This document shows, piece after piece, positions 43,543-55,068 of a DNA stretch of 64,000 nt. Made by a program: the position numbers and the translations under genes. Positions within the stretch are counted from its first letter, which is position 1, and each line of letters begins with the position of its first letter. The notes below the pieces were generated by a model. It made no database searches. It was not told where the DNA came from and worked only from the letters and a program-made list of their open reading frames with translations. The stretch is from NCBI GenBank assembly GCA_002104985.1, contig MCGO01000072.1, positions 148,204 through 212,203 of the forward strand. The letters are read 5' to 3'. This stretch comes from Rhizoclosmatium globosum. Taxonomy: Eukaryota; Chytridiomycota; Chytridiomycetes; Chytridiales; Chytriomycetaceae.

Positions 43543-45308
43543 ATGGACAACAACGATAACAACAGCATTGAACGACATGTTGCAATTATCGGAGCTGGAT
43601 TGGCTGGGTTAGTCACGGCGAGGCACTTTCTCGCAGAAGGATGGAACGTGACAGTGTTTGAGGCGCAGAGGTCACTTGGAGGAGTGTGGGAACGGGCGTA
43701 TCCTTTTGCGGCTCTTCAAACGTATGTTTTTTTGTTGGAATGCTGTTAAATACTATGGGAAGGCTAATGTTTCTAAGGACAGTCCTTCGTCAACTTACCA
43801 CTTTGGCGACTTTCCGTTCCCGTTCGCCGTGTCTCGATTTGCGACGAAACAGCAGCTTTTGGACTACTTTTCAGCATATGCAGCACACTTTGGAGTGCTA
43901 GAACATTTACAGTTTGGGTCTCGGGTTGTTCGGATCCGACGGAGGGATGATGGACGGAAGGGGTGGAACTTGGATATTCAGAAAGATGGTTTTGTGAAGG
44001 AACAAGTATTTGATTTCGTTGTTAGTTGTCAGGGATTATATTCGGGGAAGGCAAGGGTGAGTGTTTTGGAGTTCAGTCCTCAGGAGATATAACTGACTAT
44101 CCACGATATCAGATTCCTGATTTACCAGGAAGAGAAACATTCGGAGGTCCTATTCTCCATTCTTCTGAATTGATTGGGTCTGATGTCCTTCAACAACCAA
44201 ATGTCGCAATTCTTGGATCAACCAAAACCGCTATCGACTGCATAACAAACAGACTCGCAAATGTGAATGAACCAACACCGGACCTTCAAACGCACATGAT
44301 TTTCCGGAAAGCGACTTGGTTTTATCCAAACACGATTGCCTGGTTCTTTGACGTGGGAATCTTAAACAACCATCGATTCACGTATTCTTCAGTCAACTGG
44401 CTCCGACTCATCAGAAACTTTTTCAATATACCCTCTGCTGCTTCGTCTGAATCCAAAGTTGGTTCAACACCGTCTCAACTTGAAAAATCACCATTACTAC
44501 CCACCAACAAAACCGACTCTCAGCAACAACAACAGCAAGACACACTCCAAAACATCCCTCCCCATGGTTCCTCTGGGCCATGGGCTACAAACCAACAGAC
44601 TCTATCCTCCCAACGTACTGCATCCAATCCCGCTGCGGCTCCTACGGCACCCAACCCCCACGCTTCTTCAACTACTTCCGCTCCGGCCTCGTAAAAACCC
44701 ACGGCCCAAACCTCACAATCTCCCACCTCTCCCCACGAACCATCCACCTCTCCAACACCACCACCATCGAAAACGTAGACGCACTCGTCCTCGCAACCGG
44801 ATACCACCAAACCATGGTCCTCCCCGAAGGCTCCGAATCACTCATCGAGAACGGCGGCGTGTTCTTGTACAGAAACGTTGTGCATCCGAGTGTTCCGGAC
44901 TTTGCGTTTGTGGGGACGGCGAGCAGTCTTACGTGTATCACGACGAGTATGAGTGTGCATTGGTTGATGGCGCTGTTACGTGGGGATATTGATGCGCCGA
45001 CGGAGAGTGTGCAGTGGGCGGAGATTCAGAGGAAGAGGGAGATGGCCAAGAATGTGTGTGGGGATTTACCGTATGGCGCGGGAGGTGTGGATGCGTTTCC
45101 GTATTTGGATTCGTTGTGTGAGGAGCTTGGGGTTTGTCCTGTACGTAAAGTGAAGAAGGCTGGGTGGTGGGCGCTTGGTGGATGGAATCCTCTTGTGTGG
45201 ATTTGGGAGGCTGTTGGGGAGTATGTGCCTGCGGATTACCGGTTTGATGAGATTGAGCGGGAGATTCGGGATTCAGCCGACAAGAGGAGACGAAGAGTTG
45301 TTGTATAG
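43543..45308 (+). CDS. Flavin-containing monooxygenase-like enzyme
   Basis: Four exons (43543-43721, 43783-44056, 44113-44461, 44524-45308) give 528 residues. An N-terminal FAD site IIGAGLAGLVTARHF is followed by VFEAQRSLGGVWERA. Then come STYHFGDFPFP, SCQGLYSGK, a second nucleotide-binding segment VAILGSTKTAIDC (GxSxxA-like, read here as GSTKTA) and DALVLATGYHQ near the end. FMOs use NADPH and O2 to oxygenate soft nucleophiles or ketones (established); the substrate is unknown. The apparent frame change near 44460-44523 is explained by a 62-bp intron (GTTCAA...CTCTCAG). Exon 2 starts at 43783, giving LQTPSSTYHF, the only acceptor that keeps the frame. Its 3' end converges on the VOC gene. 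Confidence 0.8.
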
Positions 45309-45389
45309 ACTTAAACATGGAATAACAGGGTGACGTTTATTGCACCAATTTTACGAGCCGAAATAAAGCATATCTACGGTAAGACATCT

Positions 45390-46111
45390 TTACTCAGTCG
45401 CAAACAACTTGCTTGGATCCTTAAAAGTCTTGAATTCCAAGGCATTCCTGTGAACCCAAACTCCAATCAATAACCCGCCACCCCCCAAAATACCAAACAA
45501 AAAACAAACTCACCCTGAAGGATCCAAAAAGAACATTGTACTCTGCTCGCCCGGCTGACCAACAAATCGCGTTGTTGGAGCAATCTCAAACTTGAAACCA
45601 TCCTGTTTCTTCAAGTGCTCGGCCCATTCGTGGAACGTCTGCCATTCAAGCACGACTCCGAAATGAGGAATTGGGACGTTGTGTCTGTCGACTTGGGACT
45701 TTGAGACAACTGAAGCGGCAGTCTTTGTTGGAGAGAGTTAGGTGCCTGGCATCATAGTTAAAGGGGACGAAGAAGGTGGTAGTTACTGGATCATTCATTT
45801 GGTGGCAGCTGAAGACAAGTGGGTTAGCCAAAGTATCTGCAAAGTATCACAGCACAAACAAACTCACACAATCTGATGTCCAAACAAGTCAAAGTCAATC
45901 CACTTTCCCTGCAGCTCCTACACACTTCCTTTAGTAGTCTACACCACACAAGTCTAGCAAGAGATCACTCAACTCGTCCTTGTCTGCATCCAAGAACCTT
46001 TCCATAGAATGTTCTTGATACCTCCAAGTCTCGCACTGGAAAGGCAAGGTGGAACGGCGTCAACATTGGCTTGGAAGTCACTGAAGAAAATGCTCGTTTG
46101 AACAAGGACAT
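45390..46111 (-). CDS. VOC-family (glyoxalase/dioxygenase fold) metalloenzyme
   Basis: Five exons on minus (46111-45974, 45917-45868, 45808-45787, 45722-45514, 45447-45390) give 158 residues with matching phases. The pattern is that of small glyoxalase/bleomycin-resistance fold proteins: [18 protein letters not shown] with the first metal His, [23 protein letters not shown] with a second His, and FFLDPSGNALEFK with the metal Glu. The family binds a divalent metal with His and Glu side chains and includes extradiol dioxygenases and isomerases (established); the reaction here is unknown. The N-terminus [15 protein letters not shown] is basic and Ser-rich and could be a mitochondrial targeting signal. 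The 22-bp third exon is unusually short but needed to keep family residues. Confidence 0.75.
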
Positions 46112-46546
46112 TTGTTGTGGCGTTTACTTTCTTTCTGCGTTTTAAAATGAGTGAGGGGAAAGTGATTCACACCCGGAACAGACCCGGATAACAACTCCGT
46201 GTTTTCCGTCCTACTATTCCCATCAATAAAATAAATTAATTAAACAATAAAACTTAACAACGTGTGTTATATTGGTCGTAATCAGAAACCACAAAAAAAA
46301 GTGAGAGGAGGAAAGAAAGGAAACACAACACAAAACCACCAAATCCAAAACAAACAAAACAAAACAAAACCCAAAACCCCCTTGGAACAAACTCCATCCA
46401 AAACCAACCTTCAAAACAAATGTCACAAAAAACAAACCATGAAACCCCTCTCCATAGCGAAAAGAAACACACGCACACACAAGTCCATCGAAAAAACTAT
46501 AATACATCACACTAATCTACACACACTACACTTATTCACGACAATT
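46112..46546. other. Intergenic, A/C-rich low-complexity tract
   Basis: About 435 bp. The segment 46290-46450 is A/C-rich (CAAAACAAAA runs) and forms the 3' flank of the minus-strand nuclease gene. No gene is seen. Confidence 0.5.
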
Positions 46547-49500
46547 TCACTTTCTCGGCAAACTGCCGTTATTCATGCCATATCCTCTCGGCAAACTCCC
46601 GGACCCTTGTTGACTCATCAATCCCAACGACAGTGCGCTCTGCTGTTGCTGTTGCTGTTGTTGCTGTCCACTACCCTGGAACATCCCTTGCTGCTGCTGT
46701 TGCTGTTGTTGCTGTTGATGTTGCATCAACAATTGCATCTGGACTTGACTCATCCCAGGTGCACTCCCCACAACCAAAGGCCGAATCACAGGCGCGCTAC
46801 TAGCAACCTGTTGTTGCTGTTGTTGTTGTTGCTGCTGCTGTTGCTGTTGCCCGCGTCGTCCGCCACGAGACCGTTGACTCCCGCTTCCACCGTTATTCCG
46901 AGAGTCTGTTGCGCTTGTTCCAAGAATGTTTCCGTTTGTGGAGACGGGGGTGTTGAGGCCGGGTCCTGTGCCGACGGGTACGGTTTTCCATTTGAGCCAG
47001 GCGCAGAGGGGGAGGTGGTCGGAGGGAACGTGTGGGGTTGGGAAGGATGTGATTTTGGCGAGGTAGCCTTGGGGAGGTGGGGGTTGGTGGTGGTGGTATG
47101 GTCTAGGGCCTGGTGGTTTTCCAGATGTGGGTTGAGAGGATGATGTTTGTGGCTCTTCTTCATCTTCTTCTGGTAACACGGGCTCTGGTAATGTCTGGTC
47201 CGTTTCAGGGGTTGGCGTCGTTGCGGCGGTGGCGGTAGCAGGGTAATAAGTCTGATCAAAGTCACCCAACACATCTCGAATACTCAACGTCCCACTTGTA
47301 TACAAGATATGATCAATGCTCCCTTCAAACTCCGGCGTCTTGTTTGTAAACGGAAGATCCTTTCTATCATACGCGCTAGCAAGTTTCGTCCCATGTCTCA
47401 ACAGCGGAAGCAACGTCTGCTGCTGCGGTGGTCCCGCCACCCCATTCATACTACTCTGATTCGTAATAACAACACCCCCCTTCAAAAGCCCTTCAAATCC
47501 AGGCTGCTGCGCCAACGCACTCGCAAGCACAGTCACACCCGTCTGTGGGTTCCGCACAGTAAGCGCTTTCGTAAACCGTCCAAAGTCTTTCCCCATAAAC
47601 AAAGCCCCGGGCGCAACTTTCCCGCGGACAAGGTAATCCACGACAGCTTCTCCACTCCTGCTATTCAAGTCCGCGGCAATCGCAGTGGGGACGTCTCGAT
47701 GCGGCGCGCGTTCAAGCCATTCCATCAAAATCGCAGCTTGCAAGAGCTTTGTATCCGCACATGCGGGATCCCAATGCAAATGCGTATTCACAATCCTGCA
47801 CCTCAAACTCCTCGCCTGTCTGTTCTGGAACACACACACCAAGGCAATGTTTGGGTACGGGTGTAAACGCTGGTACAAGTCTGATGCGGGGTCTTGTGGG
47901 ATTTGGTCGTTGTAGGCGAACGCTTGGACAGCCATGAGGGAGAAGCGAGCTTCGAGAAAGAAGATGGCGCATCCGTCTGCGGCGTGTTCGCGCTTCTTTT
48001 GCTGGAAGTGGCCGTCGTATCCGATTTTTTGGAGGGCGGGGAGGAATATTTCTTTGAAGTCGGAGGGTGGGAGTTCCTGGTAGGTTGTGGATGGTAAATA
48101 AAATGCTTGTGGGGAAGAGACACAAACCAACCTGCAAACAAATAAAATCCGGACTATAAAATGCAATCTCATCCAAAATCATCTTCTTGCGATGATCCCA
48201 ATCCAAGATATCCGCATGAGACTCGCTGTAACGTGAGTCCGTGCAATACATTGGAGCGAGAACGTTATATGACATGATCATAAAGTGTCTGTTGTCTGGC
48301 TTCTCAGTTCCACCCTTTTTCCACACGCGATGCGGGATTTCCATGGTTCCTGGCACACCAAGGAACGGCATTCTTGGGACTTTCAGAATCGGACATCCCT
48401 GATTTTGAATATTTTAGCCTCTCGAAATACTATTTAGAGATTCTCTCGCTAATTCCCAGCATATTTCGTGCGTATGAGAAAGTTCCGTCTCCACCTCATT
48501 TGTCAGACTCCTCACTCAAACGCCACCAAGTCCCTCTCACTACCCTCCCCTAAACCATGCGAAACAATAGTATTTTCTCTATCTTCTCCTTCCCTCGCTC
48601 TCGCTCTTTCCTTCGCTCTTTCCCTCCCTCAAAACTCTCACAACCAAAAAAAAACAAACAGTACTCACATCTTCAGCAACCTCCGACCTGGCAACGCCCG
48701 CACTATTCAAAACCATACCCCCAACAACCCGTCCAGGAGGCAACAACATCCCCTGCCCCCCACCTTGCCCATGCCCACTCTTCAACTGCTGCTGATGCAA
48801 AAACGAAACATCATTCAACCGGCTCTGAGAACTAGCGCCTCTCAAACCGTGTCCATGGTGTGCACCACCTCCTTGGAACGAGGACGCACCGAGGAAGGAC
48901 GTGTCTCTGTTTTCGAAGGAGGAGGAGAGCGGGATTGTGGAGGTGGTGGTGGAGGGTGTGGTTGAGAAGAGGCCGTTTGGGCGCATGGCGTTTCCTGACC
49001 CGATGTATGAGTTTATGAGGGGGGATGTTCCTGGTTGGTATGATGAGGATGTGGGAGGTGTTGTTGTTGTGTGGATGGGGATTCCCATTGATGTTGTGGT
49101 TGTGGTTGTTGACGATGGTGGGTTGGGGGATGTACCAAAGTAGGAGGTTGAGGTGGATGGGGATGTGCCATAGCGTTGGAATGTTTGGGATGTGAGGTGA
49201 GAGGGTGGGGGCAAGGAAGAGGAAGGTGGGAGGTTTAGGTCTGGGATTTGGGTTGTGGTTGTGTTGCTTGAGACTATACGAATTGATTTGAAGGTTGAAG
49301 TGGGCGTTTGTTCAGATGAGGAGGAAGGCGCTGATATCTTTTTCGCGAATGTTGTAGTTGGTTGTTGTTGGTGGTTGTGGGGAGTGGAGGAGGATGATCC
49401 GAATAAAGATGATTGCTGGAGGAGACTAGAGCGTGATTGCGATTGAAGAGGAGGAAATGATTGTTTGAACGAGGAGGAAAGTGGGGTGGTTGGATCCAAG

Positions 49501-50210
49501 TCCAAATCATTCATGTCGAAAGTAAGGTCATCCGCATCAAATTTACTGATTGAATTTGGAGGTTGTTTCTGGGCGGAGGAAGAAGGTGGTGGATGAAATG
49601 TCTGTTTGTAAGAGTTTGATGTAGATTGAAAGAGGAAGTTTGCTGATGAGAAGGAAGAAGTTGAGAGCCTGTTCTTTGTTGCTACAGCTACTGCTTATTT
49701 TAATAATGCATTATTAATTGAGTACTAGTCAAGTCACCTCCAAAGTCGTCTTCCTCCGATGAAAGAGTTGGTGAGTCTGAGCCCACAACCCAATCAACCA
49801 TCTTTTCGAGGTCGTCGTCATCGTCTGAAGATTGGGTGAGCGAAGCAGCTGGATGCGCAAAGAGAGCGTATTGGTACTGGATTGGGAGAAGGTGGTTGGT
49901 GTTAGGTGGTGTGTTACTAGTTGATAGAGAAGGTGGGTGGGTGGGGGTTGCGTGTCCCTAGGTCTGTACTAGCTACTAGCAACCACCTAGGAACCGCCTA
50001 GGAACACCCTAGAAACCACCCACCACACCAACAAACAACAAACAACAAACACACCTGGTCCCACGTTGTCTGGGGCAGCGACTGTGATATCTTAACTGGC
50101 TGAAGTCCAATCGACTTGCCCTCCTTCGCCTCCTTCGCCTTGGCGTTCGTTTCGTTGTTCAACGTCGAGAGCATTTGTTGTTGGGGGCCCGTCGACGATG
50201 ATGAAGCCAT
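46547..50210 (-). CDS. CCR4/Angel-type endonuclease-exonuclease-phosphatase protein with Gln-rich ends
   Basis: Five exons on minus (50210-50055, 49876-49738, 49693-48669, 48398-48132, 48076-46547) give 1038 residues. The first 440 residues are Ser/Thr/Pro-rich and low in complexity. The catalytic part begins near HFMIMSYNVLAPMY (active-site Asn). It continues with DFICLQELPP (Glu), DGCAIFF, NTHLHWDP (His), ADLNSR (Asp/Asn) and VPSDHLPL (final Asp-His), the full EEP catalytic set of CCR4 deadenylases (established). It probably shortens poly(A) or related RNA. Unlike yeast Ccr4 there is no leucine-rich repeat for Caf1 binding, so it may be closer to the Angel/Ngl branch. After the domain comes a Gln-rich tail with three polyQ tracts (up to 14 Gln) and SRGGRRG. 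Confidence 0.85.
49957..50012. repeat. CCTAGG motif cluster in intron 1 of the CCR4-like gene
   Basis: CCTAGG at about 49957, 49986 and 49997 plus CCTAGA at 50008, with CTAG also in ACTAGCTACTAG between them. All lie inside the first intron, as in the casein kinase 1 gene. The elements are spaced about 11 bp apart in the second half. Confidence 0.7.
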
Positions 50211-50605
50211 CGACTTTTGGGGCCGATTTTTAAATAGTAGAATTGGTTGTTGATTTGTTTGATTTGGTCCGTGAGTTGTGCCACCCTCTCTCTATTGTTC
50301 CTTATTTTGTCTGTTATTTATTGTCTAGTTGTGCCCACCCACTTTCTCTCATTAAATTCAAATAATTATCCCTCATTGCTTTAGATCTCTCCTTGGTCTT
50401 AGATCTAAGCAGTCTGGCCTGCTTAGCTCAGTCAATATATACTAGCTTGTTTGACAAGAATTTATTCTTTATATCCGCCATATTCGTTCAATATTGGATT
50501 CCTTTCGTTTAAATAATTTGATCTGCACACTCGATAATATATGATTTATTTAAATGTTAAAAGGTATAAAAGAATAAATTGAAATGTCTTCAAGACTAGA
50601 ATCGC
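50211..50605. other. Intergenic region upstream of the CCR4-like gene
   Basis: About 395 bp, T-rich near the start codon (TTGTTTGATTTGG). It holds the promoter of the nuclease gene and the 3' end of the next minus-strand gene. No gene is recognised. Confidence 0.5.
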
Positions 50606-52455
50606 TCAGCGACGAAGACTTGCAACAAAACGCGACCCTTCTTCCGTTTCAGTATCAACAATTTTGATCTCTGCAACAGACCCATTTGCCACAATGCTTC
50701 CCAAGTAGCCTCCTGGTGATTTCACATTCTCATAATACTGTCGTTTTCCACGCTTTGTTAACAAAACACCCCACCGCTGTTTCTGCAAATGCAAAGGATT
50801 AATTCTGAAATTCGATTCAACAACTGTAACATGCTCAGGCTTCAATCGAGCGTAGTCTTCAGTTGAGAGGATGTGTTTCTCCCATTCAAACGTATCTGCG
50901 AAGTAGACACTGCCACAACAAGTACTTTCGTCGTCGTCGTCGTCGTCGCGTTCTTGAAGGCTTGATGATCCCATTCTCATATGTTGCAAGGAATCAGTGA
51001 TTCCATCCAAGGCTTCATCAGTAGAAGTCAAGCCAACAGATGGTTTAGTCAGATTCTTTGCGTCATCCTCAAGAATAGTAGACTCATTTGGACTCATACT
51101 AGTTGTTTCATGCTTTGTACTTTTCGTATCCTTGCCGGCTTTCGACTTCACGTTTCCCATTTCAAGTTGGATACCACCACTTAGGAGAGAATCATTGGCC
51201 TCGCTTTTGATACGGGGAGTCGCCTTTGATTTACGTGGTTTCGGCCCAGCTTGAACACCGCCTGCATCCGGCGCAACCTTTAATGAAACTTTACGGTTAG
51301 ATGGTTTGGACTTTTTCAATTCCTCTGGCTCCGGTGGATTTTCTACAGATATGGAGGGGTTGTCTGTCAAAGACTCCACAGTGCCAGTCAACAAGTTCGA
51401 ATCGGAATCGAATGCAGGTTTCGCCTCAGTCTTAAACGATTCCGTCGGACGGCTGGTAATTTTTTCGGAGCCACCATTTAGAGAGACTCTTGCGTGAGGA
51501 CGTCCTTTGCCTTTCTTCTTGGAAATAGGAGAAGGAGATGGAGAGTTGGTGTCTGAGGTGGAATTATTTTCCAATAGATTCAAGGACTCCAAGTTCAACG
51601 TTTCCGTGGTGACGGGTGTTTTTCCCTTGTGGTCCGCCGTGACAGGGGATGGGGATTCAGCGTGTAGTGTGTAACCACTGCTTCCACTTCCAAAGAAACT
51701 GCTGTTGCTTGATCCCATAGAATTAACAGAGTTGCGGGAGCTACTAGACCCAGTTGAATAAGAATCTTCACTATCACTGCCCCGCTTCTGTTTCTTGTTG
51801 CCAGGAGGATACTGTCCTCCAAATCCAAACGTCATTCCACCGAGAAGGTCATGATACAATCCACAGATGCATACTTTCGCGCGCTTTTTATCCGGAATGA
51901 AAACAGTGGGACTCGTCTTCGTTCCTTTCTTCCAATAAGCCGGGCGCCAACAGTTATGACACAGAGACAGCATTCGCACGACAGTCAAGACCAAAGTCTT
52001 GTACATTTCCTTGGAAATAATGTTTTCAAAGACGTTGTTGGCTTCGTGGGTTGGAATGGAAGAAGCCACTTGCAACAGGAGTGTTGTAATCGTCACGATG
52101 TTCTCGGGAGAATAGGCTGTAATGGTTTACGGTTCAAAAGGGTGATCATAATCAAATTCAAATACTTACCATCTACCATCTGCCTCAAGGGTCCATAGTT
52201 GATGGCAGGAGGGAGGGAACTGCCAGATGGAGGCAACATGTTCTTGTACTCTAAGCCTTGGATCAATTGAATGCGCGCCATCATGAGGAAGTAAGTTTGG
52301 TCCATCATTTGTTTCTTGAGAATGTTTTTGGGGAATGAACTTTGTGGAGACACAGATGTTTTTGATAGTGGGGGAGATTCAGAAAAACAATCGTTTCCGA
52401 TAATTAAAAACCATTGTTCCCAGCCCCCAAGTGTCTCGGTTGTCGCACTTGTCAA
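50606..52455 (-). CDS. Orphan nuclear-type protein with conserved N- and C-terminal blocks
   Basis: Two exons on minus (52455-52170, 52116-50606) give 598 residues. I do not recognise a family. Residues about 45-190 are helical with a possible metal-binding set (LCHNCWRPAYWKK, then CICGLYHDLLGGM). Residues 200-460 are Ser/Lys/Pro-rich and disordered, with KKKGKGRPHARV and KPRKSKATPR, AT-hook-like basic stretches that suggest DNA or chromatin contact (inference). The C-terminal block (EDYARLKPEHVTVVESNF, then RWGVLLTKRGKRQYYENV) is well structured. A diverged copy of that block lies 330 bp upstream on the other strand. A DDDDDDE run is present near 495. No membrane segment is visible. Confidence 0.7.
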
Positions 52456-52679
52456 AGAAGATAAATATGTTTAACCAATCATAACGATTTAACATGCAAT
52501 TGTAACCGTTAATTAGTACGATATTGAACTTAGATATATTCACAAATCTGCCGTGCTGTAATTGATTTTCTTAGTTTTGTGGATTGATTCTTAATGAATA
52601 TAGTTCCTGGAAGGTACTATTCGACACAGTAATTATTGATAGCAATCATTGTTTATGCCAAGACTTGGGTTCGACTTCC

Positions 52680-53039
52680 ACAATCAAAAACAACTGTTTT
52701 CCATCTAAAAACTAAAAAACAATGGTTTCTAGCCTCCGAGTGTCTAGCCTTTTCGCACTCATCCAATTACGAAATACATAAATAGTGAGACTTTCGCTCA
52801 TCAAAGCAACCATGCAACCAAACATTTTTGTGATCACTGACCTTTCGGAGGTTGACTACTACATTGTAAACAGAAAGCTGTCGACCAAGCACAAGAGCAG
52901 CCCTCTGTCTAAGCAACCGGCGCGCTGGGGCGTTTTAGTTGAGCAGAAAGGAAAACGTTCCAAGCTGTTTGATAATATCCATTATCCTGTACAGTATATA
53001 CGCAAGGCTCAAGAAAGTTGCTGTTTTTTCAATGGTTGA
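52680..53039. pseudogene. Scrambled partial copy of the orphan 598-residue gene
   Basis: On minus, about 52772-52700, ATGAGTGCGAAAAGGC and the following bases match the start of the orphan gene (about 52455-52390), with TTAGACACTCGG versus CGAGACACTTGG, then diverge. On plus, 52785-53039 is open for 84 codons; its middle reads RWGVLVEQKGKRSKLFDNI. The gene's C-terminal block reads RWGVLLTKRGKRQYYENV. So both ends of the gene recur next to it, the C-terminal one inverted. The plus frame may be expressed, but its ends are not conserved. Confidence 0.6.
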
Positions 53040-53229
53040 TTTGTGGGACGCTCTTCCATAAACAGACTGTTATTTTTCTGTTAAATGAGTGCGAATAAAT
53101 CGTCTTTCATATGATCCTCTCAGAACAGCTTAATTTTAATTGAGATTTTTTTAGTTTATGTTCAAACAGAACTGATACTTTTCATGAGAAGTCACAATAG
53201 GATTGTAAATCTCTTCAAAATACAGCAAC

Positions 53230-54935
53230 ATGAATGGTCGTCCATCTACTGCAACCACTCAAACCACCCAAACCAAAGCAAGCGTAAGTAGTACTATGCA
53301 AGAGGTTCTTCAGTATCGTCCGCGTCTATTTATTCTCATGGCTGGGTTTATTTGTACATGTGCCGTCACCGTCGGTGTTCTTGCATGGTAATATTCCATC
53401 ATATTTTTACAAACATCAAGCAAAACACGATTAAACCTTTACAAATATCGAAAGGCAACTCACTATGGCAGCTGGAAAGTCCAACGTTGTTACCATGATT
53501 GAAGAGGTTGAGTTTCTGATCTCCAATCAAATTTCTTCTTTTCTCGTTACGTCCGCGCAATCTCTAGCAAATATTACGAATATCCAAGCCCAAATGTTTA
53601 CTGTTAAGTTGAATTTCCGGTTTATTTGTTTGAATAACGTTGCTTGTGCAGTCAAACGAATGGAGTTTTTCAACCCCTGAACAAACACAAGCAACTTTTG
53701 CAGCCATGTTTTCTGAGCTGAAAGGAATGACGCAGTTTACTACAAGCATGTATGTTATGACGTATCCCGAAGGACTTCAGCTTGGATACAGTTGCAACAG
53801 GGATAGCAAGGGAAAGACCACATATTACTGGGTATGCACTTTCTCTAACGCATTAAATCCCTATGTTGATCTAAAACCTGATTAATAGTGGAACCAAACC
53901 GGCTTCACACTTTCCACATACCTCTGCGACAATGCCGGACATCCTCTTGAACCGCCCCTTAAATCCAACACTGACAAGGGCGACGGAACCGCTTCCAACG
54001 CCGGAAACAACAACACCCTCTCAAACGGCGTCAACGGCTACCAAGGTGCAAACTTGAATTACTCCACAGCGCAATTTGCGTTTACAAACACATACCTCTA
54101 CGACTCTGTCGCCTATAAGTCCAGCTACGCCTTCGCCATAAACTCTGTCACGGGCGAGAAGGCGACTTTCGGGAACGACTGGACACTTGGATTTGTGTCC
54201 ACGCAAATAAACGAGATTCTGAAAGTATTCAAGTATCCTGTGTTTGCGGCTGCTGTGGAGTGTGGAACCGGGTATGTGCTTGGAACCTCGAGTACTGCGC
54301 AGTTGTTTAACGACACTGTTATTTATTCGGTGCGAGAGGTGGATGATCCATTTTTTAAGGATTTCACACGGCTTTTGGATGGGAGCTTTACTGGGGTTAA
54401 CGTTACTGTGCAGTTGGGAAGTGTTTCCAGTGTTGCAGAGGGTCAAGACAGATGGTTTTTGGATCGTAATATCGCTGGATCAAGATGGAAGCTTGGAATT
54501 AATGCGCATTTGTTTGCAGGGCGGAAGATCTTGCTTTTGGTGTATATGAATATTGAATCTGTTGAATCGCAAATGGATCGATTGTCCACAAAGACTGGGT
54601 ATATGATGCTGGGAATTATTGCTGCATTTGTGGCTTTGACAGTGCTATTTTCAATCGTGATTAGTAGACAGTTGCAGGTTGTGGTTCGACGTATTCAGTT
54701 ATTGAAAGATCTTAAAGTTAGTGAAATGGCTGAAGACGTGGATGGACATGCTTATTCCGTTGTATTCGAGCTGGCTGAGCTTCAGAAAGCGTTCAATAGC
54801 ATGACGGCAGTATTTACGGAATTTTTGAAGAAAAATGCTGCCATGACAAGAAAGGTTGTTATGCATTCGGAGGGAGTAGCACAAGAAGTCAAACCAAGCT
54901 CGAAGAAGATTGTTAAATCTACCGATACTGAATAA
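53230..54935 (+). CDS. Cache-sensor receptor-like membrane protein, array copy 1 (intact)
   Basis: Four exons (53230-53387, 53455-53602, 53652-53831, 53889-54935) give 510 residues. A short Ser/Thr-rich cytosolic N-terminus leads to helix 1 (LFILMAGFICTCAVTVGVLA, about 33-52). About 340 extracellular residues follow, with WSFSTPEQT, FTTSMYVMTYPEG, FGNDWTLGF and FAAAVECGTGYVLGTSS. The last two resemble the end of a double-Cache (PDC-type) ligand domain (inference). Helix 2 (YMMLGIIAAFVALTVLFSI) is followed by a HAMP-like segment (SRQLQVVVRRIQLLKDLKV) and a coiled coil (ELAELQKAFNSMTAVFTEFL). Proteins with this order usually continue into a cyclase or kinase; here the chain ends about 40 residues later. 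It could be a decoy, co-receptor or adaptor. It is the best-preserved member of a six-copy tandem array. Confidence 0.8.
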
Positions 54936-55068
54936 AGAGAGATTCTAGGACTTCAAAGAAGTAGGTCTGGATCCAAAGTTGACTTATCCATCGAAAATCT
55001 GCAAAGGCTTCCAAAATAATTTTGTTACACTGACAATTTCAAAACGGAAATCGCACTTGAACGAGAAT

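Noticed and set aside
44455..44530. Frameshift in the flavin monooxygenase gene
   Set aside because: A canonical 62-bp intron (GTTCAA to CTCTCAG) explains the change of frame and keeps family sequence on both sides.
50410..50480. tRNA-like A box (TTAGCTCAGT) on plus
   Set aside because: No matching B box, no cloverleaf pairing and no anticodon stem can be drawn.
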